Assembly: GCA_018715365.1 (NCBI GenBank)
Contig: DVLU01000029.1
Coordinates: forward strand, 1-63,286
Direction of reading: 5' to 3'
Source of the DNA: Candidatus Ornithomonoglobus intestinigallinarum
GTDB lineage: Bacteria > Bacillota > Clostridia > UBA1381
Length of the DNA stretch: 63,286 nucleotides
The number at the start of each line of letters is the position of its first letter. Positions within the stretch are counted from its first letter, which is position 1. A program made the translations under genes and the position numbers. A model generated the notes under the pieces. The model was not told the DNA's origin. It saw nothing but the letters and a program-made list of their open reading frames with translations, and searched no databases. Shown here piece by piece: positions 33,525 to 42,069 of the stretch.

Positions 33525-34733
33525 TTATTCTCTCGTTACCTCGTAACCGTTTTTCTCGAGTATTTTAACAACGCGCTGTCCGTGCTCCTTGCCCCCGACC
33601 TCGCACGCCATATGTATTATGGCCTCGTTCGGGTCAAGCTCCGCGCTGAAGCGGTCGTACTGAACCATAATTATATTTGCTCCCGCCTCCGCAAGCGCAT
33701 GGGAAAGATGCTCAAGGCTTCCGGGGAGGTCAAGCAGCTTTGTGCTGAACTTTAATTTCCTGTCTCTCGACGCAAGGCCCAGGTCTATTATTCTCTGTAT
33801 GAAGCTTACGTCTATATTGCCGCCCGAAAGCACGCAGGCGACTTTTTTGTTTTTAACGTCAACCTTGCCGTTTAACACAGCCGCAAGCGGCGTTGCGCCC
33901 GACGGCTCAACAACCTGCTTTGTGCGCTCGAGCAGAAGAAGTATTGCCGAGCTTATTTCGCTGTCCGATACCGTTACAACGTCGTCGGCGTATTTGTTTA
34001 TAAGCTCAACCGTCTTTTCGCCAGGGACCTTTACGGCAATACCATCGGCAATTGTTTTTACCGATTCCGTTGAAACGTGTTTTTTCTGCCTGAACGATTC
34101 GGCTATTGCCGGCGCGCCCTCGGCCTGAACGCCTATGATTTTCACTCTCGGGTTTATGTGCTTTATGCACGACGCAACGCCCGCAAGCAGGCCGCCGCCG
34201 CCTGCCGGAACGACTACTATATCTACCGTCGGCAGATCCTCGAGTATTTCTATGCCTATCGTTCCCTGACCTGCCATCACTTCAAGGTCGTCATACGGGT
34301 GCAGGAAGGTTGCGCCCTCCGTTTCCTGTATTTCAACTGCTTTGTTGTAGGCGTCGTCGTAGCAGTCGCCGTGGAGCACCACTTTTGCGCCGTAGCCCTC
34401 CGTTGCCGCAACTTTTGCTATAGGCGTTGACTTGGGCATTACGATGGTTGCCGGGATACCGTGGACGTGCGACGCATACGCAACGCCCTGCGCATGGTTG
34501 CCGGCTGACGATGCAACGCCCGACTTTATTTCGCCGCGCTCTATAAGCGCCGCGATCTTGTTTGCCGCGCCTCTTATCTTAAACGAGCCTGTTTTTTGCT
34601 GGTTTTCGAATTTAAGATACACCTCGCCGCCCGCCATATTTGAGAACGTTGTGCTCTTTTCTATCTTTGTGCGGTGGATTGTGCCTTTCAGCCTCTGCGC
34701 GGCCTTTTCTATTTCCTTCAGTTCAAGATCCAT
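33525..34733 (-). CDS. ilvA: Threonine ammonia-lyase with ACT domain
   Basis: This is a 402-residue fold-type II PLP enzyme. Lys52 in TGSFKIRGAANKI forms the Schiff base and VVPAGGGGLLAG binds the phosphate. A C-terminal ACT-like domain (about 325-402, LEHLSHALAEAGANIIMVQYDR) suggests allosteric control. It converts threonine to 2-oxobutanoate. A biosynthetic (IlvA) or catabolic (TdcB) role cannot be separated, so the symbol is tentative. First gene of the run leading to dut. Confidence 0.9.
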   Translation of the reverse strand: MDLELKEIEKAAQRLKGTIHRTKIEKSTTFSNMAGGEVYLKFENQQKTGSFKIRGAANKIAALIERGEIKSGVASSAGNHAQGVAYASHVHGIPATIVMPKSTPIAKVAATEGYGAKVVLHGDCYDDAYNKAVEIQETEGATFLHPYDDLEVMAGQGTIGIEILEDLPTVDIVVVPAGGGGLLAGVASCIKHINPRVKIIGVQAEGAPAIAESFRQKKHVSTESVKTIADGIAVKVPGEKTVELINKYADDVVTVSDSEISSAILLLLERTKQVVEPSGATPLAAVLNGKVDVKNKKVACVLSGGNIDVSFIQRIIDLGLASRDRKLKFSTKLLDLPGSLEHLSHALAEAGANIIMVQYDRFSAELDPNEAIIHMACEVGGKEHGQRVVKILEKNGYEVTRE

Positions 34734-34805
34734 TTGCTATTCCTCCGTTGCGCATCCGTGCCGCTCCTGCCGTGCACACGGATACATTTGCGTTTTATCT
34801 TACCT

Positions 34806-34834
34806 ATTATACTATAACAAAAACATTTTTTCAA
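34806..34834 (-). promoter_or_regulatory. Promoter of the ilvA-to-dut run
   Basis: On the minus strand TTGAAA (34829-34834) and TATAAT (34806-34811) are 17 bases apart. The leader of about 65 bases contains ATCCGTG/CACGGAT, a seven-base stem, before the GGAGG. Beyond the promoter, 34835-35017 is AT-rich with no gene seen. Confidence 0.75.
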
Positions 34835-35017
34835 TAGCAAATAGCAATAAAATACCTTAAAAACACAAAAAACATTTTGATTTTTGAGCTGTTCACACGT
34901 TTTTCCGCAGGCGCCTTTCGCGCACCTGCCCTTCCGTTTTCCTGTTTTTGCGCAAAATTTTTACCGGATGCAGAGAATTGGCTGTAAAAAAACTCGACAT
35001 ATAAAATGAGTGCGTAT

Positions 35018-35280
35018 GGGGGGTGTCCAAAAAAATCGTTCAGAACGGACGAAAATCAGTTTACAGCGGCGGTTGCGACCGACGCGGTAAACCTTGCCCG
35101 ACGGCGTATTGGCATACTCCGAGGGTGATTTTTGTTCGTAGTTCAAGGGCATAAACACAGAAAATCCGCTCGAAATGGCGGATTTTCTGCATTTAATGGG
35201 ATATTTTTTTAAGCACATTAAAAGCAAGCAACATCAGGTTTTGTGCCCTTGAACGCTCTGGGCGATTTTTTTACACCACC
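35018..35280. mobile_element. TIR-bounded structured repeat, copy 2 (MITE-like)
   Basis: This 263-bp element matches 27654-27986 without the cloverleaf insert. Terminal repeats are GGGGGGTGTCC...ATCG and CGATTTTTTTACACCACC. Conserved stems are GTTTACAGCG/CGCGGTAAAC (35059-35068, 35083-35092, one mismatch), GTTCAAGGGCA/TGCCCTTGAAC (35141-35151, 35244-35254), a perfect CAGAAAATCCGC/GCGGATTTTCTG (35158-35169, 35178-35189) and TTTAATG/CATTAAA (35192-35198, 35216-35222). Like copy 1, it touches the 3' end of a minus-strand reading frame. No protein is encoded. Confidence 0.75.
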
Positions 35281-35568
35281 TTCTTTGTAGGGCCGGCCGC
35301 AAACCGATATAATATTACAATTATTATTGAAATTGATATTGCCTGAGCCGGCGACAGCGCGCCGAACAAATCGCCTCTATCGTCGCCACGGAAATATTCG
35401 ATTATAAATCTCGATACCGCATATAAAAATAAGTAAGCTTTAAATTTCGACTTTGTGCGATATACTGTAATTAAAATTACCAACAGCGCAAAAACCTCAA
35501 AAAGCTGTGTCGGATAACACTTCTGCCCGTAATGCATAATGCCGGCCTCCGCATTTTTCACATTTCAT
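35271..35568 (-). pseudogene. Zinc-ribbon/Lgt chimeric remnant
   Basis: The frame ending at 35271 encodes up to 96 residues matching only the C-terminal third of prolipoprotein diacylglyceryl transferase: HYGQKCYPTQLFE, SRFIIEYFRGDDRGDLFG and LSPAQAISI. The best start signal, ATG at 35568 after GGAG, reads a different frame that begins MKCEKCGGRH, like a zinc-ribbon protein, and stops after about 23 codons. This looks like a deletion that joined the start of one gene to the end of lgt. The catalytic N-terminal part of Lgt is missing. Its last codons lie in the repeat's right end. Confidence 0.65.
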
Positions 35569-35596
35569 GTTCTTTTCTCCTTTTTTATAAATAATA

Positions 35597-35680
35597 TTTT
35601 TGCACTTATTTAAGTGCAAAAATATTATATCATACTGCTAAAATAAAGTCAAGAACTTTTTGCACTTAAATAGGCGCAAA
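35597..35680. promoter_or_regulatory. Overlapping divergent promoters with two operators
   Basis: O1 (35597-35622) is a perfect palindrome with 11-base arms TTTTTGCACTT/AAGTGCAAAAA. O2 (35657-35680) is a degenerate second copy. The plus promoter is TTGCAC (35600-35605), 17 bases, TATTAT (35623-35628) and leads to the XRE gene. The minus promoter is TTGACT (35647-35652), 17 bases, TATAAT (35624-35629). The two -10 elements overlap. O1 lies inside the plus promoter and at the minus start, as expected for an autoregulated repressor. Confidence 0.7.
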
Positions 35681-35695
35681 TCGAGGAGGAGCACA

Positions 35696-35923
35696 ATGAA
35701 TGCAGTCTACGAAAAAAAATTAGGAAAAAACATTCGCGGTATACGCGAAAAAAGGCAGCTTACCCAAGAGGAGCTTTCCATACAGCTGCAGCTGAGGGGG
35801 TGCGACATAACGCGCAGCGCCCTTGCAAAAATGGAGGTCGGGCAGCGGCATATTTATCCCGATGAAATAAAATTATTAAAGGAAATTCTTAATGTTACAT
35901 TTGATGAATTGCTTAATGTATAG
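35696..35923 (+). CDS. XRE-family transcriptional regulator
   Basis: This is a 75-residue Cro/CI-type helix-turn-helix protein (KLGKNIRGIREKRQLTQEELSIQLQ...TRSALAKMEVGQRHIYPDEI). The ATG at 35696 follows GAGGAGG; an upstream in-frame start at 35660 would lie inside the operator region and is less likely. It consists of little more than the DNA-binding domain. It probably binds the two palindromes upstream and represses itself and the divergent, now decayed, gene. Confidence 0.88.
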   Translation: MNAVYEKKLGKNIRGIREKRQLTQEELSIQLQLRGCDITRSALAKMEVGQRHIYPDEIKLLKEILNVTFDELLNV

Positions 35924-35962
35924 CCGCATCGTTCTTGAATATACCCGTTCCCGCTTTCAGAC

Positions 35963-35996
35963 GCAAAAAATCCCCGCTTTTGCGGGGATTTTTTGC
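35963..35996. terminator. Bidirectional terminator
   Basis: A perfect 15-base stem, GCAAAAAATCCCCGC/GCGGGGATTTTTTGC, with a TTTT loop gives a T run on both strands. It separates the convergent XRE and nitroreductase genes. Confidence 0.92.
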
Positions 35997-36006
35997 GGCG
36001 CCGCCG

Positions 36007-36567
36007 CTACAGCAATATTTCCTCCATGCTGCGTTTTGGGACGTTCAGAACAGCCTCGTCATCGATATAATATTTTGTGCTGCCGTTTTTCATTTCAACG
36101 GCGCGCGAACGCTGCGCCGGATAGCCGAGCGCAAGTATATACACAAGCTCGTATTTTTCATCAAGCCCCAGTATGCGCTTTATTGCGGCGCGGTCTATAG
36201 CGCCCATCCAGCAGGTGGCAATACCCATTTCCTCAGCCGCAAGCATCATGTTCGTAACGGCGGCGCCGGCGTCAACCTCAAAAGTCTTTTTTATATCGGT
36301 ATCGCCTATGACGGCGATATACGCCGCAGGGCGTTCGCCCTCTGCCGGAGTGCCGTTATCGAGCATCGCCGCCCATTTTGTTTTGGGGAATATCTCATCC
36401 GCCGTTTCCTTATCATCAACTATTTTGAATTTAAGCGGCTGCGCGTTTGCGCCGTATGCCGCCATTCTTGCGCAGTCAACAAGCTTCAGCAGCTTTTCGC
36501 GTCCTACCGGCTGCTGTGTGAATTTTCGTATTGTGCGCCTGTTCATTATTGCTTCATATACAGTCAT
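36007..36567 (-). CDS. Nitroreductase-family flavoprotein
   Basis: This is a 186-residue FMN-dependent oxidoreductase. The start MTVYEAIMNRRTIRKFTQQPV holds the FMN-phosphate-binding arginines. GAAVTNMMLAAEEMGIATCWMGAI and LGYPAQ are typical of the family. It forms a homodimer in the family and reduces quinones, nitro compounds or other acceptors with NAD(P)H. Physiological substrate unknown. It follows mnmE by 24 bases on the same strand and may be co-transcribed. Confidence 0.9.
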   Translation of the reverse strand: MTVYEAIMNRRTIRKFTQQPVGREKLLKLVDCARMAAYGANAQPLKFKIVDDKETADEIFPKTKWAAMLDNGTPAEGERPAAYIAVIGDTDIKKTFEVDAGAAVTNMMLAAEEMGIATCWMGAIDRAAIKRILGLDEKYELVYILALGYPAQRSRAVEMKNGSTKYYIDDEAVLNVPKRSMEEILL

Positions 36568-36591
36568 TCGTTTTCCCTCCCGGATTTGTTT

Positions 36592-37962
36592 TTATTTCCC
36601 TACGCAGAAGCTGTGGAATATCTCGTCCACAACGGAATCGGAAACCGTTTCGCCCGTTATTTCGCCGAGCACGTTTATCGCTTCGTTTATATCAAGCGAC
36701 GCCATATCCGTCGGCAGCCCCGACTTTACCGCGTCCGACGCGCGGTTAAGCGCTTCGCCGGCCGCCATAAGCGCCTTTTTATGGCGCATATTTGTTATAA
36801 CGGCTCCGCTGCCCGCCGCCACGCTGCCGAAGTGATACAGCTTCTTTATCTCGTCCGTAAGCTCGTCAAGCCCTATACCCGTTACGGCGCTCGTTTCAAG
36901 CACCGCCGCCCCGTGCGATTTTGATTTTATCGCTTCGGCGTATTTCGGTTTACACAAATCGGTCTTGTTTATAACGATTATACGCTGCTTTTCCGCCGTC
37001 ATGCGCAGTATTTCCATATCCTCGTCCGTAAGCAGCGTGCTGCCGTCAAGCATAACGACCGCAAGATCACATTCGTCTATTGATTTCTGCGAACGTTCAA
37101 CGCCTATTTTTTCAACAATATCGTCCGTTTCGCGTATCCCGGCGGTGTCTGTGAGTATTACGGGCACGCCGCCGAGATCCGTATATTCCTCTATAACGTC
37201 GCGCGTTGTTCCGGCAACGTCCGTAACTATCGCCCGCTCCGCACGCGCAAGGCTGTTTAAAAGCGACGATTTGCCCACGTTAGGCTTTCCCACTATCGCA
37301 ACGCGCAGCCCGTCGCGTATGAGCCTGCCGCTGTCGGCAGTATCGAGAAGCTTTTTGACGCTGCGCGCGCAGGCGGACGTTATATCGTATATATCGCGCT
37401 CCGTGACGTCCTCAAGCTCCTCGTCGGGATAATCTATTATTACCTGCATCCCGGCGGCAAGACGGACAAGCTCGCCGCGTATTTTTTTAATTTCCTTCGA
37501 CAGCCCGCCCTCAAGCTGCGAAAGCGCGCTGCGCCTTGAAAGCTCGTTTTTTGAATTTATAATATCTATAACGGCCTCCGCCTGCGAAAGGTCTATCCTG
37601 CCGTTTAAAAAGGCGCGCTTTGTAAATTCACCGGGCTCCGCCGGCGAAGCGCCTGCACGTATTGCCGCATCGAGCACGCTTCGTGCGCTCATTGCGCCGC
37701 CGTGCGCGCTTATTTCCACAACATCCTCGCGCGTAAACGTTTTGGGCGCGCGCATGACCGTAACGAGCACCTCGTCTATCTTTTCGTTTTTTCCGTTTAC
37801 GATAAAGCCGTAATGGACGGTATGGCTTGAAGCATCGGCAAGTTTTTTGCCGCCGCGAAATATTTTATCGCCTATTTCAACCGCTTTATCTCCGCTCATT
37901 CTTATTACGGCAATCCCGCCCGGTCCCGGCGGCGTTGATATTGCCGCTATCGTTCTTTCCAT
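36592..37962 (-). CDS. mnmE: tRNA modification GTPase MnmE
   Basis: This is a 456-residue protein with an N-terminal folate-binding domain, a central helical domain and an inserted G domain (VGKPNVGKSSLLNSL, about 222-236; DTAGIRETDD; NKTD). The C-terminus FCVGK carries the conserved cysteine. With MnmG it modifies uridine 34 of certain tRNAs. It often lies near rnpA and oriC, but here it follows a PHP gene, whose stop it overlaps by one base. No mnmG or jag is visible. Confidence 0.96.
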   Translation of the reverse strand: MERTIAAISTPPGPGGIAVIRMSGDKAVEIGDKIFRGGKKLADASSHTVHYGFIVNGKNEKIDEVLVTVMRAPKTFTREDVVEISAHGGAMSARSVLDAAIRAGASPAEPGEFTKRAFLNGRIDLSQAEAVIDIINSKNELSRRSALSQLEGGLSKEIKKIRGELVRLAAGMQVIIDYPDEELEDVTERDIYDITSACARSVKKLLDTADSGRLIRDGLRVAIVGKPNVGKSSLLNSLARAERAIVTDVAGTTRDVIEEYTDLGGVPVILTDTAGIRETDDIVEKIGVERSQKSIDECDLAVVMLDGSTLLTDEDMEILRMTAEKQRIIVINKTDLCKPKYAEAIKSKSHGAAVLETSAVTGIGLDELTDEIKKLYHFGSVAAGSGAVITNMRHKKALMAAGEALNRASDAVKSGLPTDMASLDINEAINVLGEITGETVSDSVVDEIFHSFCVGK

Positions 37963-38834
37963 TATTTTTTCAGTCGCTCCTTCAGTCCCTCAACAACGCC
38001 GTACGGCACCGCCGCGCCGCCGTTTACGGCGCCTATCGGGATATTCGGCTTGTTTGCACCATGGAAATCGCTTCCTCCCGACGGCGCAAGGTCAAGCTTT
38101 TTGCATATATCAAGACACATTTTCGAAAATTCATCGTCGTATGTGCTGTAATAACATTCAACGCCGTCAAGGCCGTAGCTTTTGAGCTCGTTAAAAAGCT
38201 CCTCAAGCTCCCCGCGCACGCGTGAAATAAATATCGGATGCGCGGCTATCGCCAAACCGCCGGCATTTTTTATTATTTCTATTGTTTCCTTGGGCGGATA
38301 AATTTTTCTCGGTGCGTAAAACGGCCCGCCCCTGCCGATATAGCGTGCAAAGGCGTCGTCGGTATCCGCCGCATAGCCCTTTTTGACAAGCGCCGCGGCA
38401 AAATGCGCCCTGCCGCAAAGGTTCATATCCCCGTCCCGCTTCTGCGACAAAATATCCTCCGCCGTTATATTTATCCCGCCCTCCCGGAGAAGGTCTATCA
38501 TTTTGTAATTGCGCTTTGCGCGCGCCTTTGACAGCTCCTCCGTTATATGCGCAAATTCACGGTTTTTGTAATCGACGAAAAGCCCGACTATATGAAGCTC
38601 GCATTTGAATTTTGCGCCTATCTCTATACCGGGGACAGGCTCGATCCCGAGCCTTTCGCACGCAAAACAAAACTCCCTCAGGCCTGAGAGAGTGTCGTGG
38701 TCCGTGAGCGCGGCGGCGCGCAGCCCCGCTTTTTTTGCGCATGCGGCAAGCTCCGAGGGCGAGAGAGTTCCGTCGGAGGCTGTGGAGTGCATATGAAGGT
38801 CTGCCGTTCCCGCGTTTGCCGTGTTACTTTTCAT
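37962..38834 (-). CDS. PHP-domain metal-dependent phosphoesterase
   Basis: This is a 290-residue stand-alone PHP protein. Metal ligands are visible in [35 protein letters not shown] and the C-terminal [13 protein letters not shown]. Relatives include 5'-3' exonucleases acting on nucleotides (RNase AM/YciV type) and 3',5'-nucleoside bisphosphate phosphatases. It starts inside the end of nrdR and overlaps mnmE by one base, so nrdR-PHP-mnmE is one unit. Confidence 0.88.
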   Translation of the reverse strand: MKSNTANAGTADLHMHSTASDGTLSPSELAACAKKAGLRAAALTDHDTLSGLREFCFACERLGIEPVPGIEIGAKFKCELHIVGLFVDYKNREFAHITEELSKARAKRNYKMIDLLREGGINITAEDILSQKRDGDMNLCGRAHFAAALVKKGYAADTDDAFARYIGRGGPFYAPRKIYPPKETIEIIKNAGGLAIAAHPIFISRVRGELEELFNELKSYGLDGVECYYSTYDDEFSKMCLDICKKLDLAPSGGSDFHGANKPNIPIGAVNGGAAVPYGVVEGLKERLKK

Positions 38835-39279
38835 CTATCAATCCTTTCAGCTCGTCCATGAATGTGTGTATGTCGTCAAACTGCTTATATACCGATGCAA
38901 AGCGCACGTATGCGACCTCGTCGAGCTCTTTAAGCTTTTCCATAACCTTTTCGCCTATTTTTGCGCTTTCTATTTCCCTGTCCATAGATTGATAAAGCTC
39001 GCTTTCGATATCGTCCGCAACCTTTTCCATCTGCGCAAGCGATACCGGACGTTTTTCGCACGCCGTCATTACGCCCTTTAATATTTTATTGCGGTCGTAC
39101 TGCTGCCGCGACTGGTCTTTTTTTATTACCACTATTGAAATTGCCTCTATTTTTTCATAGGTGGTAAACCTTTTTTTGCACCGTAGGCATTCGCGGCGGC
39201 GCCTTATCGAATTGTTTTCCTCTGTCGGTCTCGAATCTATGACCTTGCTTTCGGTAAAGCCGCAGTATGGGCATCTCAT
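38824..39279 (-). CDS. nrdR: Transcriptional repressor NrdR
   Basis: This is a 151-residue ribonucleotide reductase repressor. The N-terminal zinc ribbon is [15 protein letters not shown]...[12 protein letters not shown] and an ATP-cone domain (about 49-139) senses ATP/dATP. The NrdR targets (nrd genes) are not in this window. The ATG follows AAGGAGAG. Confidence 0.96.
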   Translation of the reverse strand: MRCPYCGFTESKVIDSRPTEENNSIRRRRECLRCKKRFTTYEKIEAISIVVIKKDQSRQQYDRNKILKGVMTACEKRPVSLAQMEKVADDIESELYQSMDREIESAKIGEKVMEKLKELDEVAYVRFASVYKQFDDIHTFMDELKGLIDEK

Positions 39280-39318
39280 ATGTATTCTCTCCTTTTGAGT
39301 CAGTTATCTATACATATA

Positions 39319-39347
39319 ATAATACTATATTTTTCGATTTTTTTCAA
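39319..39347 (-). promoter_or_regulatory. nrdR operon promoter
   Basis: On the minus strand TTGAAA (39342-39347) and TATTAT (39319-39324) are 17 bases apart, about 35 bases before the nrdR start codon. Confidence 0.7.
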
Positions 39348-39389
39348 GCGTTTTTTTAATTTTTTACACAAAAAATTGTTTTATTCGCG

Positions 39390-39545
39390 GGGCTTTAAAG
39401 GGGCGGCAGCCATTCCGGGCGCAGAAAAGGCGGTGCATATTTCCCCTTTCGAGGAATGTATGTGCATCGTAACATCCTTTCCGAGAAAGGGGGTGATATG
39501 TGCCGCCGATAAACATCTTCCGGCGGCAGCCCCTTTGGAAAAATA
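39390..39545. repeat. Mosaic intergenic repeat
   Basis: This gap (39280-39551) has no gene beyond the nrdR promoter. It contains module A (about 39464-39505, with CCTTTCCGAGAAAGG) preceded by a related half-copy (CCCCTTTCGAGGAATG), and ends with CGGCGGCAGCCCCTTTGGAA, related to module C of the window start. Relatives lie at 1-150, 47521-47640 and 53846-53879. Confidence 0.6.
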
Positions 39546-39551
39546 ATTCTT

Positions 39552-40985
39552 TTATTCCCATATAATATTCACACGTATCGGAATATCGTAATATTCCTTA
39601 TATCTCCCGTCATGGTATTCGCTGTTATACGGCATCGAATGTTCGAATTCATCGTTTCTGTACTGCCTCTGGCGCAGCTCGCCGCGGCCCGTTTTATGCC
39701 ATTCCTCGATAAGCCGCTCATTCTCGGCAAAAACAACGCTGTTCCTGTAAAACCCGGACGTTACATACACAACATTCCATACCGACAGTGCAAGAATCAG
39801 CAAATGCGCGGCGGCATACGGAAGCGTGCGCCGTTTTAAAAGCTCGGTCAGCAGCGATGCGGCGGAAAACATTATCATCACCTCGGCAAAAAGAATCACG
39901 CGCGCGCCGAGCGTCGGCGAAAATACGATAAACGCGCACGAAAAGATCCCGCCGAAAAGCGCCATAAGCGGCAGCGGATTTTTCTTTTTCACAAAATACG
40001 CATACGCGGCAATAACGGCGCAGGCAAAATAATATATCCGCGAAAACGCAAATATTATGCTGTAAAAAGCGCCCAGCCATTCAAAGTTGCCCGAGTGGTT
40101 CGTGAGGATCAGCGCGGCAATTTCAAGCGGGAGAAGATATAAAAATATCCTCATTTTTGCTTTGAAAAGATATACGGCGCAGCATACCGTAAACACAACG
40201 CTTACCCATATCATATAGTTTGACGATATGCAGTAATTGAGCATAAAATCGATACCGCTCATTATATTGTCAAAAGTCCCGGCGGAGGCGCCCATTTCAT
40301 CGCCCATACGCGCAAGATTGCCCGGCGCAAGAAAAAGCGACACGGCGCCGGCCGCAACGGCAATCATCGCCTTTTTTAATTTGTCGGGTGTTTTTTTGCC
40401 GCGGCGCGGAAAGTGCAGATAAATATATCCCGCGGCCAGCAGCACGGCAAGCGCCGATTCCTGTTCCATAGACGCCGCCGCAAGGAAACCGACTATGCAC
40501 AGCTTTTTTGCGCTTTGTTTTTCGTGCGTAAAAAGCAGATACGCAAACCACGAAAGCATCGTAAGCGGATACGTGTAATTAAACGATCCCGTGAGCCACA
40601 GCGAGCTTTCCTTTGCCATTTCTGTATGTACGGTCAAAAACGCACCGCACAGCATAAACATAAAAAGCCTCAGCTTTGATCCCTCATGGACGTACAGCGC
40701 AAAAAGCCTGTATAAATTAAGCGCGGCGGCCGTCCACATAAACGCGTTTGCAACGACCCAGAATATATGCGGCAGCCATAAAAACACCGACGCCAAAAGA
40801 TGCACTATGCAGCGTCCGTTTGTATGCAGGTAATGGTCGGCATGCGCTTCAAAAAAATGTCCCAGGCCGTTTTTTGCAAACGTTGCGTAAAAGAAATCAT
40901 CGCCAGCCATCGTAACAAACAGGCTCATCGCAAATATCCCGGCAAAAAGCAGTATAAGGCTTACAAAGCGTATATCACGTTTCAT
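39552..40985 (-). CDS. Polytopic membrane protein, DUF6056-like
   Basis: This is a 477-residue integral membrane protein with about a dozen hydrophobic segments. The early loop MAGDDFFYATFAKNGL and the LTGSFNYTYPLTM, MEQESALAV and FLAPGN segments are reminiscent of the DUF6056 family, thought to be GT-C-type sugar transferases of the cell envelope. The acidic pair near the first periplasmic loop (GDDFF) would be the catalytic position in that fold. Its start overlaps the hslO end by 11 bases, though no functional link to Hsp33 is evident. Confidence 0.6.
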   Translation of the reverse strand: MKRDIRFVSLILLFAGIFAMSLFVTMAGDDFFYATFAKNGLGHFFEAHADHYLHTNGRCIVHLLASVFLWLPHIFWVVANAFMWTAAALNLYRLFALYVHEGSKLRLFMFMLCGAFLTVHTEMAKESSLWLTGSFNYTYPLTMLSWFAYLLFTHEKQSAKKLCIVGFLAAASMEQESALAVLLAAGYIYLHFPRRGKKTPDKLKKAMIAVAAGAVSLFLAPGNLARMGDEMGASAGTFDNIMSGIDFMLNYCISSNYMIWVSVVFTVCCAVYLFKAKMRIFLYLLPLEIAALILTNHSGNFEWLGAFYSIIFAFSRIYYFACAVIAAYAYFVKKKNPLPLMALFGGIFSCAFIVFSPTLGARVILFAEVMIMFSAASLLTELLKRRTLPYAAAHLLILALSVWNVVYVTSGFYRNSVVFAENERLIEEWHKTGRGELRQRQYRNDEFEHSMPYNSEYHDGRYKEYYDIPIRVNIIWE

Positions 40986-41892
40986 TTTGACCGTCTCCGG
41001 AGCCGTTGGAGCGCAGTTTTGCCATGCTTAAAAGCTCCTCGAGCTCAGCTCTTGAAAATTCGTATTTACTGTTGCAGAAGTGGCACACAAGCTCCGCCCG
41101 GCCCTGATCCTCAATAAGCTCCTCAAGCTCCTTTGGACCGAGCGAAACGAGAGCCGCCGCCATGCGCTCACGCGAGCACTTACATTCGTATTTTGGATGA
41201 ACGGCGTTGTTGTCCATTATCATGTCAAAGCCGTCGCATACTTTAAAAAGCATATCTTCGGCGCTCATGCCGCCGTGAATCATCGAAGTCACCGACGGCA
41301 GAGAATTAAGCGTTTTTTCAAGCTTTTCCGCCATTTCGTCCGTTGAACCCGGCATCATCTGAACGATAAAGCCGCCTGCTGCTATTGCGGAATTATCGGT
41401 GTCAACGAGCACTCCGAGCGCTACGGCCGTCGGTATCTGCTCCGACGCGGCAAAGTATGTTGTCAGATCCTCCGCAATTTCCCCGGAAACGAGCGGCACC
41501 TGACCGATATACGGTTCCTTTAATCCGAGGTCGGTTATTACCGACAGCGTTCCCTGTCCGACGCCGCCGCCGACGTCTAGCTTGCCCTGTGCGTTAAGCG
41601 GGCGTTCAACGAGCGGGTTGTCAACGCAGCCGCGGACGCGCGAGCGCGAATCGGCAACCGCCGTCAGCGCGCCGAGCGGACCGTCGCCGCGTATTTGGAG
41701 CGTTATCGAATCGTTTTCGTTTTTGAGGTTTGCGCCCATAAGCGCCGCCGCGGTAAGCAGCCTGCCGAGGGCCGCCGTTGCAACGGGATATGTGCCGTGG
41801 ATTTTATGAGCTTCATTTACAAGCTCCGTTGTTACGGCGCAGAAAATGCGTATGCCGCCGTCTGCGCTGCTGCCTCTTACAAGTGTGTCCAT
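40975..41892 (-). CDS. hslO: Redox-regulated chaperone Hsp33
   Basis: This is a 305-residue holdase. The C-terminal redox switch has the zinc cysteines in YECKCSRERM and VCHFCNSKY. When oxidised it releases zinc and binds unfolding proteins. The N-terminal domain (HKIHGTYPVATAALGRLLTAAAL) is typical. It is divergent from the amidohydrolase gene and has a promoter at 41935-41964 (TTGATA, 18 bases, TATAAT, minus strand). Confidence 0.95.
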   Translation of the reverse strand: MDTLVRGSSADGGIRIFCAVTTELVNEAHKIHGTYPVATAALGRLLTAAALMGANLKNENDSITLQIRGDGPLGALTAVADSRSRVRGCVDNPLVERPLNAQGKLDVGGGVGQGTLSVITDLGLKEPYIGQVPLVSGEIAEDLTTYFAASEQIPTAVALGVLVDTDNSAIAAGGFIVQMMPGSTDEMAEKLEKTLNSLPSVTSMIHGGMSAEDMLFKVCDGFDMIMDNNAVHPKYECKCSRERMAAALVSLGPKELEELIEDQGRAELVCHFCNSKYEFSRAELEELLSMAKLRSNGSGDGQNET

Positions 41893-42069
41893 TTATTGTT
41901 CTCCTTTTTTTGTTTTCATCATTGCTTCAATGCTATTATATCATATAGGGTGTACAAATATCAAGTTTTATGTTATAATATTTAAAAATATGTTCCCCGC
42001 GGCTGCTTTGCGGCCTCGGACAGGGGCAAAAATCACACCGTACAAAAACACAAAAAGGAGACCGAAATT

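Noticed and set aside
35660-35695. Longer start for the XRE gene at 35660
   Set aside because: It would place coding sequence over the second operator, and it lacks the strong GAGGAGG that precedes the ATG at 35696.
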